Source: Planctomycetes bacterium UBA7888 (GTDB lineage: Bacteria; Planctomycetota; UBA1135). From it: a DNA stretch of 64,000 nt. Positions 8,936-17,051 of the stretch are shown one piece after another. The DNA lies in contig DLRM01000007.1 of the NCBI GenBank assembly GCA_002500505.1, forward strand, positions 67,337 through 131,336. The letters are read 5' to 3'. Below the pieces are notes generated by a model. It saw nothing but the letters and a program-made list of their open reading frames with translations. It was not told the origin of the DNA and searched no databases. Positions within the stretch are counted from its first letter, which is position 1. Each line of letters begins with the position of its first letter. The translations under genes and the position numbers were made by a program.

Positions 8936-10735
8936 TTATTCGTCGGAGGCGGAAAGGTCTATTTTACGCTGGAGTCCAGAAAGTTCCGAATCAGAAAGTT
9001 CCTCATCTTGTTTTCGCACTCCCAAACGAGCTTCTTTATAAGCCAATTCTCGATTCGCAGGAAGAGCTTGAAGAGCAGATTCCAATGCAATTTCGGAATT
9101 CCCTGGCGGATTCTGCCTAATTTCTTCCAAAAAGGCCTGGGAATCGCCTTCTGGGAACTCCCGCAAAGCAGCAAAAAGGTCAAAAGGGAGGCTCTGTTGG
9201 CGGCGCTCCTGGCACCAAGCCAAAAGACGCCTTGCCACGGGGGTTTGAATCTCCAGAGCTTCCAGTTCCTGCCGATGCCTTGGGAATAGGCTTGAATCGT
9301 TAAGGAGGGTGGCGAGGATTTCGAATTCGTTTCTCTTCAGGGCCTCCAGGGCTGGTTTCTTCTTAGGTGGGGGGTTGTCCGTCGCCGTAACCGTTTGTGG
9401 AGAATGGCTTTGCAGTCTATTTCCACTACTAATCATGCGACGGAGGCTCTCGATGGTTAGCCCTAAACGATCTCCAGCCCGACGAGACCAAATCTCCGCC
9501 AGCGCCGGGTCGGGAGTAACAGAAATCCATTCCGCGACCTCGCGCGCAGCTTTGACTTGAACCGCCGGGTCTTGGAAATCTGGTTTTTTGGTCCAAACTT
9601 CAAGACGCCAATCGAGTATATCCCACGCAGAATCAAGATGTTGGGAAAGTTGCTCCTCTTCTCCGGCGCTCACCATTGAGGCGGGATCCTGCCCTTCTGG
9701 CAGTAAAACCACCTTGACAGGAATGCCCTCCGAGACCATCAACCGAGCAGCCTTCCAAGCTGCTTTTTTGCCCGCCTCGTCGCCATCAAGAACCAAATAG
9801 ACGGGATGGAGATGGCGGCGAAGGCTTCGAACATGGTCCTCGGTGATACTCGTCCCCAATGCGGCCAAGGTCGTGGGGTAACCGGCCTGGTGGAGCATGA
9901 CCACGTCCAGGTTCCCTTCCACAAGGTAAATGGGAACTTCCTCCCCTTTTTCCCGCAAACCCTCGGCAAGAAGCTCAAGTCCGAAAAGAAGGCGGCGCTT
10001 GGGGAATAGAGGCCCTTCAGGGGAATTGACATATTTCCCCATCCCCCTTTCCTCTGCTTTAGAGCCTGGCAAAAAACGGCCCGAGAAACCGACTGTTCGT
10101 CCAGAGCGATCCGCCACGGGAAAAACGAGGCGATCCCAAAACCGATCTCGAAGCCGACGAGTTCCCTCCGGGAAGTAAGCCAAACCAGCTTCCACCATGG
10201 CCTCATCCGGAATCCCCGCCTTCCGGAGACGTTGGCTAAGCCAACCGGGTTCAGCTGGAGCCCAACCTAAGGAAAAATGCCTCCACATTCGCTCGGAAAC
10301 ATTGCGTTGCTTCAGATATTCCCGAGCACCCGCGCCCGCTACGGTGTCAAGTTCTTGATGGAACAAAGAGCGAGCCAAGCTTAAAGCTTCCCGCGCTTTA
10401 TCTCTCATTGGGGAGGGAGCAGTGGCGCCGGAAAGCCGAGGTACCTCCACGCCAGCTTGGTCGGCCAACAAGTTCAGGGCTTCCCAAAACTCAAGCCCAT
10501 CTTGCTTCATCACAAAACTAATCACATCCCCGCCCTCGCCACAGCCAAAACACTTAAAAAAGCCGCGGGCAGGCTCAACAGTGAAAGACGGCGTCTTTTC
10601 GGAATGGAACGGGCAAAGCCCCCACAATCGATTCCCCTTTCTTGTCAATCGGACTTTCCGAGAAACCACAGCTTCAATTTCCACACGGTCTTTAATCCGC
10701 GCGGTCAATTCTTGAAGGTCCATTTCTGGGGTCAT
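8936..10735 (-). CDS. dnaG: DNA primase DnaG
   Basis: A 599-aa replicative primase. The N-terminal CHC2 zinc ribbon is intact (CPFHSEKTPSF then FKCFGCGEGGD, residues about 40-70). The catalytic core with the TOPRIM fold follows, with VEGNLDVVMLHQAG near residue 260 and LDGDEAGKKAA near 310, the acidic residues that bind metal. The C-terminal third is divergent, as usual for the helicase-binding domain. It lies 20 bases downstream of rsmA and 29 bases upstream of rpoD on the same strand, so co-transcription is very likely. Confidence 0.97.
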   Translation of the reverse strand: MTPEMDLQELTARIKDRVEIEAVVSRKVRLTRKGNRLWGLCPFHSEKTPSFTVEPARGFFKCFGCGEGGDVISFVMKQDGLEFWEALNLLADQAGVEVPRLSGATAPSPMRDKAREALSLARSLFHQELDTVAGAGAREYLKQRNVSERMWRHFSLGWAPAEPGWLSQRLRKAGIPDEAMVEAGLAYFPEGTRRLRDRFWDRLVFPVADRSGRTVGFSGRFLPGSKAEERGMGKYVNSPEGPLFPKRRLLFGLELLAEGLREKGEEVPIYLVEGNLDVVMLHQAGYPTTLAALGTSITEDHVRSLRRHLHPVYLVLDGDEAGKKAAWKAARLMVSEGIPVKVVLLPEGQDPASMVSAGEEEQLSQHLDSAWDILDWRLEVWTKKPDFQDPAVQVKAAREVAEWISVTPDPALAEIWSRRAGDRLGLTIESLRRMISSGNRLQSHSPQTVTATDNPPPKKKPALEALKRNEFEILATLLNDSSLFPRHRQELEALEIQTPVARRLLAWCQERRQQSLPFDLFAALREFPEGDSQAFLEEIRQNPPGNSEIALESALQALPANRELAYKEARLGVRKQDEELSDSELSGLQRKIDLSASDE

Positions 10736-10755
10736 CTAAGCTTGATTTTTGGCAA

Positions 10756-11604
10756 TTAAGGGGAAGAGGAATCCTGGATTATGACCTCTCGGGCGGCTTT
10801 CAGCCACAGAGAAGCAGGGACTTCTTCGGGCCGTGCAGTTTCCAAAACTCCTGAGTTCGTCAAGGCTTCAGATGCAGCAGGAAAGTCAGCGGAAAGTCGG
10901 GGCAAGAGACACTTCCTTTTTTGCGCAAACCCAAGTCTGAGTAATTCCCGGAGGACCTTCTCTTCCGCTGGCGAGGGTGCCTCCTCTAGAGGGTGCAGGT
11001 TTAAAAAAATTGAGTCCACCTTTGGGCGAGGCCAAAAAACCTCTGGCGGCAATCCGCGCCCAAGAGAAACCTCAAAAGACAAGCCCAAACGAACCGGAAG
11101 GGAACCTGCACCCCCTCTCCCAGCGGCCTTCTCCGCCATTTCCTTTTGCAGAAGAATATGTGCCCCTAAAAGAGGGCGACCAGGTAGGCGACCTAGGAAG
11201 GGGCCAGAAATCACATAGGGTAAGTTTGACACAACTCTTGGTGGTGGTCCGGAGTTCCACCACGCCTCAACTTCAGGATGAAGCCGCTCAGTCTTGGCGA
11301 GGACGTCCCCCTCCACTAAGCGCAAACTTCCTTCTGATATTTCGTGATGAAAACGTTCTTGAAGCCAAGCATGCAAACCAACATCGATTTCAACACCTAG
11401 AACTAACGCACCGGCAGCCAGAAGTTCTTCAGTCAGAGCGCCCGCTCCGGGCCCAACTTCCAACACTCTGTCGCCAGTTTGAACGCCGGCATCTTTTGGG
11501 ATGGATTTTAAGAGGGCTGGGTCAATTAAAAAGTTCTGTCCAAAGCGATTGCGAGGCACAAGGCCCCGTTGTTCCAAACCGGCTTTCAACTCAGAAATTT
11601 TCAT
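10756..11604 (-). CDS. rsmA: 16S rRNA dimethyladenosine transferase
   Basis: RsmA/KsgA dimethylates the two adjacent adenosines in helix 45 of 16S rRNA during 30S assembly, using SAM. The 282-aa protein shows the family pattern NRFGQNFLID near residue 20, the SAM-binding loop VLEVGPGAGALTEEL at about 46-60, acidic EID at the end of the next strand, and the catalytic motif NLPY near 127. The C-terminal domain is present but short. The ATG overlaps the stop of the FGE-fold lipoprotein gene by 4 bases, so translation is probably coupled, and dnaG follows after 20 bases. Confidence 0.95.
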   Translation of the reverse strand: MKISELKAGLEQRGLVPRNRFGQNFLIDPALLKSIPKDAGVQTGDRVLEVGPGAGALTEELLAAGALVLGVEIDVGLHAWLQERFHHEISEGSLRLVEGDVLAKTERLHPEVEAWWNSGPPPRVVSNLPYVISGPFLGRLPGRPLLGAHILLQKEMAEKAAGRGGAGSLPVRLGLSFEVSLGRGLPPEVFWPRPKVDSIFLNLHPLEEAPSPAEEKVLRELLRLGFAQKRKCLLPRLSADFPAASEALTNSGVLETARPEEVPASLWLKAAREVIIQDSSSP

Positions 11605-12413
11605 TCTTTCAAATAAGACAGTGCATCTAGAAAGTCCGGCGGGAAGTCCCCTTCTTTCAAATTCTTTGCAAGTTCATTGCGCAAGGTGGAATCCCAAAGA
11701 GCAAAAGAAGCAATTATCGAGGATCGATCCTCACTCCCTTTCTTCGATTGAATCCAAAGAGGCAAAACCCATCCTAAAAGCCAAGCTTCGGCATCAGCAC
11801 AAACACGAAATCCGAGGTCGTCGGCGGCCTCTCCATTTTCCAAGAAGCGTGTGGTGGTCGTGGACAAATCTTCTCCACTCCGAGCAAATGAGCCACCACA
11901 AGCCAAAACTTGACCGGGTAATGAACCGTTCTTTTCTTCTGGAGCAACCCACTCCCAAACATTCCCCATCATGTCGAAAAGTCCAAAACGGGTCGCACCT
12001 CGCTCAAAAACCCCAACGGGAAGAGCTTCGTGTGCACCCAGTTCCATCACATTGGCTTTGCCGTCTAATGAACCCTTAGTTTGATAAACCACCCCCGCTC
12101 CATCCTGGGCGGCAAATTGCCATTCCTGCAAGGTGGGCAAACGGAACCCCCTTTCCTTAGCCCAGGTCTGAGCCGCCTCTATAGGAATCATGGTGACGGG
12201 AAGCTCACCATTTTCGGGAAAGGAATCAAACTCATTTTGGGTCACTTCATAGCGCCCCATGAGAAGCATCGGAGAGTCCACATTCACAGCGGGAAGAAGA
12301 ACAAGGGTACCCAGTGTTTTTAACGCGGGCGAAGGAGGCGCCTGCACCCTTTGACACGAAGACGCGGCGACCGCCAGAAGGCAGATCGCCGCGAAAGCTA
12401 AGGCCGGTCTCAA
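11601..12413 (-). CDS. Lipoprotein with formylglycine-generating-enzyme (SUMF1) fold, catalytic Cys absent
   Basis: A 270-aa protein with a lipoprotein signal (AVAASSC, lipidated Cys about residue 20). The FGE-sulfatase fold is shown by GRYEVTQNEFDSF (the 'yEVTn..f..F' block), RLPTLQEWQFAA (the 'RLPTEAEWEyA' block), DMMGNVWEW and LACGGSF followed by LGFRVC. Active FGEs need cysteines just after the GGSW block; here it continues FARSGEDL, so the catalytic pair is missing. It is more likely a binding or structural FGE-fold domain than an enzyme. About 60 extra residues follow the domain. It overlaps the HTH gene upstream and rsmA downstream by 4 bases each. Confidence 0.8.
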   Translation of the reverse strand: MRPALAFAAICLLAVAASSCQRVQAPPSPALKTLGTLVLLPAVNVDSPMLLMGRYEVTQNEFDSFPENGELPVTMIPIEAAQTWAKERGFRLPTLQEWQFAAQDGAGVVYQTKGSLDGKANVMELGAHEALPVGVFERGATRFGLFDMMGNVWEWVAPEEKNGSLPGQVLACGGSFARSGEDLSTTTTRFLENGEAADDLGFRVCADAEAWLLGWVLPLWIQSKKGSEDRSSIIASFALWDSTLRNELAKNLKEGDFPPDFLDALSYLKE

Positions 12414-12973
12414 CCGGCGAACATTTCTACGATGCCATCCGTAATGCCATTGCTAGCAGAGGAAAGCATGGCGATGACAAAAGCCATCCCCCACAACATG
12501 ACAAGCGCAGTGGCCGCGAGAGCAACAAGAATTCCTTTTGTTTCAGAGGAACTAGCTTCAACGGCAACACCTGCGCCACGACTCGCCACTCGCGCACGCG
12601 CACTTGGAGCAATGGTTGAGACATCCTCTTCAATCTCAAGGTCTTCGTCAACTTCAACAACTTCCAAGTCTTCGTCTAATAGAGTGTCCTCTTCAGACAA
12701 CTGAGTTGTCACCATTCCAGCGTCCTCGGAAGAATCTTCAGAGAAAACAACTTCCTCAACTTCCAGAACTTCGCCGGCGTCCACTTCTTCAATATCGCCG
12801 CCAAGGCCCAAGTCCTGGGCAACACGGACAACATCTTCAGCACGGAGGCGCATTTTGGAACCTTCACGGAATGCACGGATTTCTCCGGCAGAAATAAGGC
12901 GCTTCAAATCATCTTCGGCAAGCTCGAGCTTGTCGATGGCGTTTTCAAAGGAGAAAAATTCGCTGTCGCTCAC
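12410..12973 (-). CDS. Membrane-anchored excisionase-type helix-turn-helix protein
   Basis: This 187-aa protein has an N-terminal MerR/excisionase-like HTH (about residues 8-55: FSFENAIDKLELAEDDLKR, then IRAFREGSKMRLRAEDV). A strongly acidic low-complexity linker follows (about 58-120, runs of E, D and V), then an Arg/Ala-rich patch and one hydrophobic segment (about 147-170) near the C-terminus. It looks like a DNA-binding domain tethered to the inner membrane by an acidic stalk. The target is unknown. Its stop overlaps the start of the FGE-fold lipoprotein by 4 bases. Confidence 0.7.
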   Translation of the reverse strand: MSDSEFFSFENAIDKLELAEDDLKRLISAGEIRAFREGSKMRLRAEDVVRVAQDLGLGGDIEEVDAGEVLEVEEVVFSEDSSEDAGMVTTQLSEEDTLLDEDLEVVEVDEDLEIEEDVSTIAPSARARVASRGAGVAVEASSSETKGILVALAATALVMLWGMAFVIAMLSSASNGITDGIVEMFAG

Positions 12974-13027
12974 GGTAGTTTCAGTTTTGGGGTGGGTGGC
13001 GGGGAATCGCCGGGATGGCCAGGATAC

Positions 13028-13417
13028 CTATTTTTCAGGCTCCTCAACTGAGGATTTTGACGCAGAGAGCCCTCGCTTTTGGAACTGCTCCGCGATTTCC
13101 TGGTAGGAATGGGTGGATTCATCGTTGAATCCATCTAAAAGAAGGTCAAGGCCAATGTTTCGAGCGCCGACAAAAATGACCTTTCGAGAGTTAGGCGCAC
13201 CTCCTCGAGCTTCGTAGACAGCCAAGTGCTGGGTTTCCTGATCCAATACGTAAAGGAGGGAAACACCTTGCTCATAAGGCCCAGTCACGGCCACATACCT
13301 TCCGCCCGAATCTGCCGACTGGGCTACAACGGTTTCAGGCGCAAGCCAACGCATCAACACCGCCCCCAAAAGGGCCGCCAGGAGAAGAAGTGTCAAGGTA
13401 TGGGTACGGGGTTTCAT
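13028..13417 (-). CDS. Small exported protein of unknown function
   Basis: A 129-aa protein with an N-terminal signal peptide or anchor (about residues 8-32) and a compact body containing GGRYVAVTGPYEQGVSLLY, LDQETQHLAVYEARGG, and RKVIFVGARNIGLDL. I believe closely similar proteins occur in other planctomycetes, but I cannot search to confirm this and I know of no function. It overlaps the upstream CNNM-type gene by 4 bases (ATGA) and is followed after 54 bases by the HTH gene. Confidence 0.65.
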   Translation of the reverse strand: MKPRTHTLTLLLLAALLGAVLMRWLAPETVVAQSADSGGRYVAVTGPYEQGVSLLYVLDQETQHLAVYEARGGAPNSRKVIFVGARNIGLDLLLDGFNDESTHSYQEIAEQFQKRGLSASKSSVEEPEK

Positions 13418-14334
13418 TGTTCGGGAAGGGGCTCCTCAGCAAGAAGGAGACCCAGGATATGCTCGAGGTCTAGAAGGACCCAATCCGACCCCTCTTTGAG
13501 GAGAGCAAAACCAGAATCTAGGCCGCGGAGACGCTCCAGAACCAAGGATAGGTCCTCGGTGCCCCCCAGTTGCGGAATTTCCCGCCCAAGTGTGAGAGGA
13601 GAAGCACCCTCGGTTGCCAGGGCCAAGCGACTTCCCAGCAAGAGCATAGGAGCCGCACCTGGGCGCTCGAGAAAGGCGAGGGTGTCCCTAGTCCGGGAAA
13701 GGACCTTTCGAGCTTCGGCGAGGGTGGTATTTGATGAGAGCAGAGGAATTTCCCGTAGGAATGGTTTCACGCCTCGTCCCTTTGAGAGCAAAGCTCGATG
13801 AGCGGCATGAAGAACTTCCCCTCCACCCGATAAAGATTGGGGTTGATCACAAAGCAAAGCTGCAAGTTGCTTGCGTCGATAGTCCTTTCCCTCCAAACCC
13901 AATAGAGCCAAGACCGAAGTCATGAAAGCAGAAATGGGATAAAGGATAATCCGCACAATCAAGAGAAAAGGAGTCAAAAGAAGGCTCCTCTCCAAAGGTC
14001 GAGCGAGCACCCATTGTTTCGGGATCACTTCTCCCAATAGAAAGACTATCGGGGTCAAAATCGCTGCCGCCAAAAAATGAGGGTTCGATAAGGAGTGTTC
14101 TTGTAAAAGTTTTCCACCAGCCTGCACCGCAGCATTATTGGCGAGGTTATTCCCAATCAGCAGAGCACAAAGATAACCAGCGGAAGAAGCAGAAAGTCGA
14201 AGGTGGATTCTTGCTCGACGACGCCCTCGAGCAACATGCCGCAATTCCAAAGGAGACAGAGCATAGTGGCCTGTTTCTGCCCCAGCAAAAACTGCCGAAG
14301 CAAACAAAGCAACTGCGAGAAGAATCCAGGCCAT
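13414..14334 (-). CDS. CNNM/DUF21-domain membrane protein (HlyC/CorC type), divergent
   Basis: A 306-aa protein with a DUF21 (CNNM transmembrane) domain over about residues 1-150: VFAGAETGHYALSPLELRH is the 'sG.EtA..s' start block, LLIGNNLANNAA the 'vGNn.vn' motif, and LGEVIPKQW the 'E..PK' motif. The second half resembles CBS-type repeats but is poorly conserved and there is no CorC_HlyC tail. CNNM-type proteins are linked to magnesium/divalent cation transport, and some HlyC/CorC proteins to stress resistance. It is the second of a tandem pair, its ATG overlapping the previous stop by one base. Confidence 0.8.
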   Translation of the reverse strand: MAWILLAVALFASAVFAGAETGHYALSPLELRHVARGRRRARIHLRLSASSAGYLCALLIGNNLANNAAVQAGGKLLQEHSLSNPHFLAAAILTPIVFLLGEVIPKQWVLARPLERSLLLTPFLLIVRIILYPISAFMTSVLALLGLEGKDYRRKQLAALLCDQPQSLSGGGEVLHAAHRALLSKGRGVKPFLREIPLLSSNTTLAEARKVLSRTRDTLAFLERPGAAPMLLLGSRLALATEGASPLTLGREIPQLGGTEDLSLVLERLRGLDSGFALLKEGSDWVLLDLEHILGLLLAEEPLPEQ

Positions 14335-15575
14335 TAGTCAGATGCCCCTTGGTTATTGTTCTTGTTCGGGAACAAGGTGACTTGCAGCAAGTATGGCCGG
14401 GAGCCTGCACACTTCAGAACATGCAACAAAATGCGGTCCCCTTCTGAAGAGAGTTCAAGTTCGTCCCCTTCTTCGGGCACTCGCTCCAATCGCTCCGCCA
14501 GAAGCCCACCAATGGTGTCTAATTTGGGATCAACTTCACCAGGGTCGCCAAATCGCTCGCGGAAAAGATGGAGGGGAAGCCCTGCTTCAACTAAGAACCG
14601 GTTCTCTGAAAGGGGGCGAATACTGGGTACGCCTTCAGAAGTTTCGGAGGAACGATCCAAAAGAGTGTCGGCCCATCGCCCTCGCTCCAACAAACCTGCA
14701 GGCTCTCCATATTCATCCACGAGAAGCACAAAGGGCAGCCCTGTTTCTCTTAGTAACGTTGCCCCACGAGCCAAGGGGGCCACTTCAGGAAGGATTGCGA
14801 GGGGCAACATGGCATCAAAAACGCCTTCCCCCTCAGGGTTTCGAGTTAGGTCTAATACTCCAATGGGTTTGTCCGACTCATCTTCCACTACCGCCCAGGC
14901 TCGACGGTGTTCACGCATAATTTGTCGAGCTTTGGCCAATGGCATATCGGCAGGAACCTCCAAGGTATCTCGCAAAGGACGGCGCACAGCGCCAGCTCGC
15001 AGAACGCCCATTTCCAAAACATGTTTCAGCAGGTTGGCTTCAGCAGCGGGAAGCAACTCATCTCCTTCGGCTTCAAGTAATTCGCCGACGCTCTCTGGAG
15101 ACATGCCTTGTTTTGGAGGGTCTCGAAAAAGCTGCGCATTCAACACTTCGGCAACAGGTCCAAGAAATTTAAAGAGAAGCCAAACGGGAGGGAGCAAAGC
15201 CCATGCTGCCCCAATGGGCATTCGGTAGGCAATTACCTTGGGAAGGATTTCACCAAAGAGGACTATGCCAAGAACCGCCCCCATTGGAATAATCACGCCA
15301 AGTTGTCCTCCCGCAGAGGAGGCCCAGGTCGCGGAAGAGGCAAAATAGGCCAGGTTTACTAATAGGTTCCCCAACAAAATCACTGTCAGGGCTACTGCCG
15401 GTTTGCGAAGTAAGCTTTTGGACAAACCTGGAGTCGCGCCAGGATACCGGGAAGCCAAAGTGAAAAGAGCCGCTTCCGCTCCCGAAAAGCAGGCCGATGC
15501 GAGCAAGAGCCCAAGCATGCTCCAGAGAGCTACGTTCAACTGTTCACTCCATGAGACGGGCTGATAGGGAGGCAT
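14334..15575 (-). CDS. CNNM/CorC-type membrane protein with CBS domains
   Basis: A 413-aa protein. The DUF21 transmembrane domain covers about residues 10-170 (ACFSGAEAALFTLAS, LLGNLLVNLAYFA, LFGEILPKVIAYR). Two CBS-type segments follow (RRPLRDTLEVPADMPLAK; ATLLRETGLPFVLLVDEYGEPAGLLE), then a CorC_HlyC domain (SENRFLVEAGLPLHLF, LDTIGGLLAERLERVPEEGDEL). Expected role: divalent cation transport or tolerance in the inner membrane. The ATG at 15575 overlaps the histidine kinase gene by 40 bases; an internal ATG at 15518, just before the first membrane segment, would avoid that and is a fair alternative. Confidence 0.88.
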   Translation of the reverse strand: MPPYQPVSWSEQLNVALWSMLGLLLASACFSGAEAALFTLASRYPGATPGLSKSLLRKPAVALTVILLGNLLVNLAYFASSATWASSAGGQLGVIIPMGAVLGIVLFGEILPKVIAYRMPIGAAWALLPPVWLLFKFLGPVAEVLNAQLFRDPPKQGMSPESVGELLEAEGDELLPAAEANLLKHVLEMGVLRAGAVRRPLRDTLEVPADMPLAKARQIMREHRRAWAVVEDESDKPIGVLDLTRNPEGEGVFDAMLPLAILPEVAPLARGATLLRETGLPFVLLVDEYGEPAGLLERGRWADTLLDRSSETSEGVPSIRPLSENRFLVEAGLPLHLFRERFGDPGEVDPKLDTIGGLLAERLERVPEEGDELELSSEGDRILLHVLKCAGSRPYLLQVTLFPNKNNNQGASD

Positions 15576-17023
15576 ATCGTTACTTCAAGCCCCCCCTGCT
15601 CATGATTTTGAGCATCCAATGAACCCGAGAGTTGTCGGATTGTGGCGTGAGCAAGAGCCAAACCCAAACCAGTCCCTTCTCCAACTTCCTTATCAGTCAC
15701 AAAAGGTTCGAAAAGGTGGGGCAACAAGCTTTCATCAGCACCTGGCCCATCGTCGCGAATGACAACTACGACTTCCCCTTGTTGGGCAGTCGCACGAATC
15801 CAAATATTCCCACCCCCTTCAGGCTTCGAATCTTGAAAGGCATCCAACGCATTCCGCACCAGGTTTAAGAAAACCGGAAAGAGATCGCCAACAGAAGCGC
15901 GCACTCGGATGGGCTGTTCAGGAAGTTGGAGGTGAAGTTGATGTTTTTGGAGCTGACTGGCCAAAAAGTCGGGTAAGTCCGCGACGACCTCAGACAGATC
16001 GCAATCCCCCGATTCCACATGAGAAGGCGCCAGCAACAAGAGGCGGCGAACCAACTGGCTGATTCTTTCCAAAGCTTCGTTGGTCAAGTTCCCATAGCGT
16101 TCAGCCTTCTCCCCTTGAGCTTCCTTGCGAAGGATTTCTAAACCTTGAAGAGCTCCAGCCAAAGGGGAATTGATTTCGTGGGCAAGCCCTGCAGCCAAGG
16201 TGCCCATGGCGGCTAAGCGGTCTTGACGGGCAGCACGGCGCTCAGCTGTAGATGCCCGCTCGGTTGCAGCCTCCACTTCACTTTTCAACTCCTTCTGGAA
16301 ACCGCCTATTTGGCGCATCATGCTCTCAAAGGACAAAAGGAGGTCATCGAATTCTTTTGCACGAGTGCTTTGAGGAAGTCGCGGCTCTTTCCCCGAACCA
16401 AAGTCTTGTGCAGCTTGCGAAAGTTCTTCCACGGGTCGCAAGAGCGAACGGCCCAAAAAAAAGTAAAGAAGAGCCGCACCGACTAATGTCGTTAGGGCGC
16501 CAGCAAAAAGGAGCCTGGTATAGAGAGGGGTTGACGAAAGAGCGGGCTTGGGTTTCACAAATACCCCACCCCAAGATTCACCTCGAAGACCGGCAGGTCC
16601 GGGTTTATAAATCGGAAGAGCGACTCCCCCTGCCACCTGAACAGAACTGTGAGACTCTAATGATTGGTGTAAAGCATAAATAATGGACTGGAGGGGATAA
16701 TCCGCCGAGCGATGACGGCGCCCGATTGGATTTAAAAAAGTCCCAATCGGCAAAACGTGGCCCTCGATTTCTAAAAGAGCTTGATCCACTACTAGGGCAT
16801 CATCAAATTCCGCCCAAAGTGGCCAACGCAAAATGGATGCCAAATCCTCAGATTTCTTGGGTTGGAACTGCTGGAGACGATCCAACAACAAAGCTTGTCT
16901 TGCGTCTTGACGCACCTTTGCGGAATCCGCTTGGTTACGGGCAACCCAAAGCGCCAAGCCCCCAAGAACGAGAGCGTTCACTAGCAAAAGGCTCAAGAAA
17001 AGTCGTGCCCTTAAAGAGGTCAT
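15536..17023 (-). CDS. Orphan membrane sensor histidine kinase
   Basis: A 495-aa kinase with two membrane segments (about residues 5-25 and 170-195) enclosing a periplasmic sensor of about 140 residues with no recognised fold. A HAMP-like segment follows (SLLRPVEELSQAAQDF), then a coiled coil, the phosphoacceptor H282 (GLAHEINSPLAGA), the N box (FLNLVRNALDAF), G1 (IRDDGPGAD) and G2 (GEGTGLGLALA). No response regulator is adjacent, so its partner is elsewhere. The frame is open to an ATG at 17068, but the ATG at 17023 has a better ribosome binding site and avoids overlap with pilC. Confidence 0.88.
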   Translation of the reverse strand: MTSLRARLFLSLLLVNALVLGGLALWVARNQADSAKVRQDARQALLLDRLQQFQPKKSEDLASILRWPLWAEFDDALVVDQALLEIEGHVLPIGTFLNPIGRRHRSADYPLQSIIYALHQSLESHSSVQVAGGVALPIYKPGPAGLRGESWGGVFVKPKPALSSTPLYTRLLFAGALTTLVGAALLYFFLGRSLLRPVEELSQAAQDFGSGKEPRLPQSTRAKEFDDLLLSFESMMRQIGGFQKELKSEVEAATERASTAERRAARQDRLAAMGTLAAGLAHEINSPLAGALQGLEILRKEAQGEKAERYGNLTNEALERISQLVRRLLLLAPSHVESGDCDLSEVVADLPDFLASQLQKHQLHLQLPEQPIRVRASVGDLFPVFLNLVRNALDAFQDSKPEGGGNIWIRATAQQGEVVVVIRDDGPGADESLLPHLFEPFVTDKEVGEGTGLGLALAHATIRQLSGSLDAQNHEQGGLEVTICLPISPSHGVNS

Positions 17024-17051
17024 GAGCTTACCTGGCCAGGACATGTCGCGC

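Noticed and set aside
11601..12413. Calling this an active formylglycine-generating enzyme
   Set aside because: The catalytic cysteines after GGSF are missing.
13226..13801. Plus-strand open frame antisense to the small conserved protein and CNNM genes
   Set aside because: Arg/Ser-rich shadow composition; both antisense genes are well supported.
14356..15228. Long plus-strand open frame antisense to the CNNM/CorC gene
   Set aside because: Ser/Arg/Pro-rich composition, no recognisable domain, and the opposite strand encodes a clear CNNM/CorC protein.
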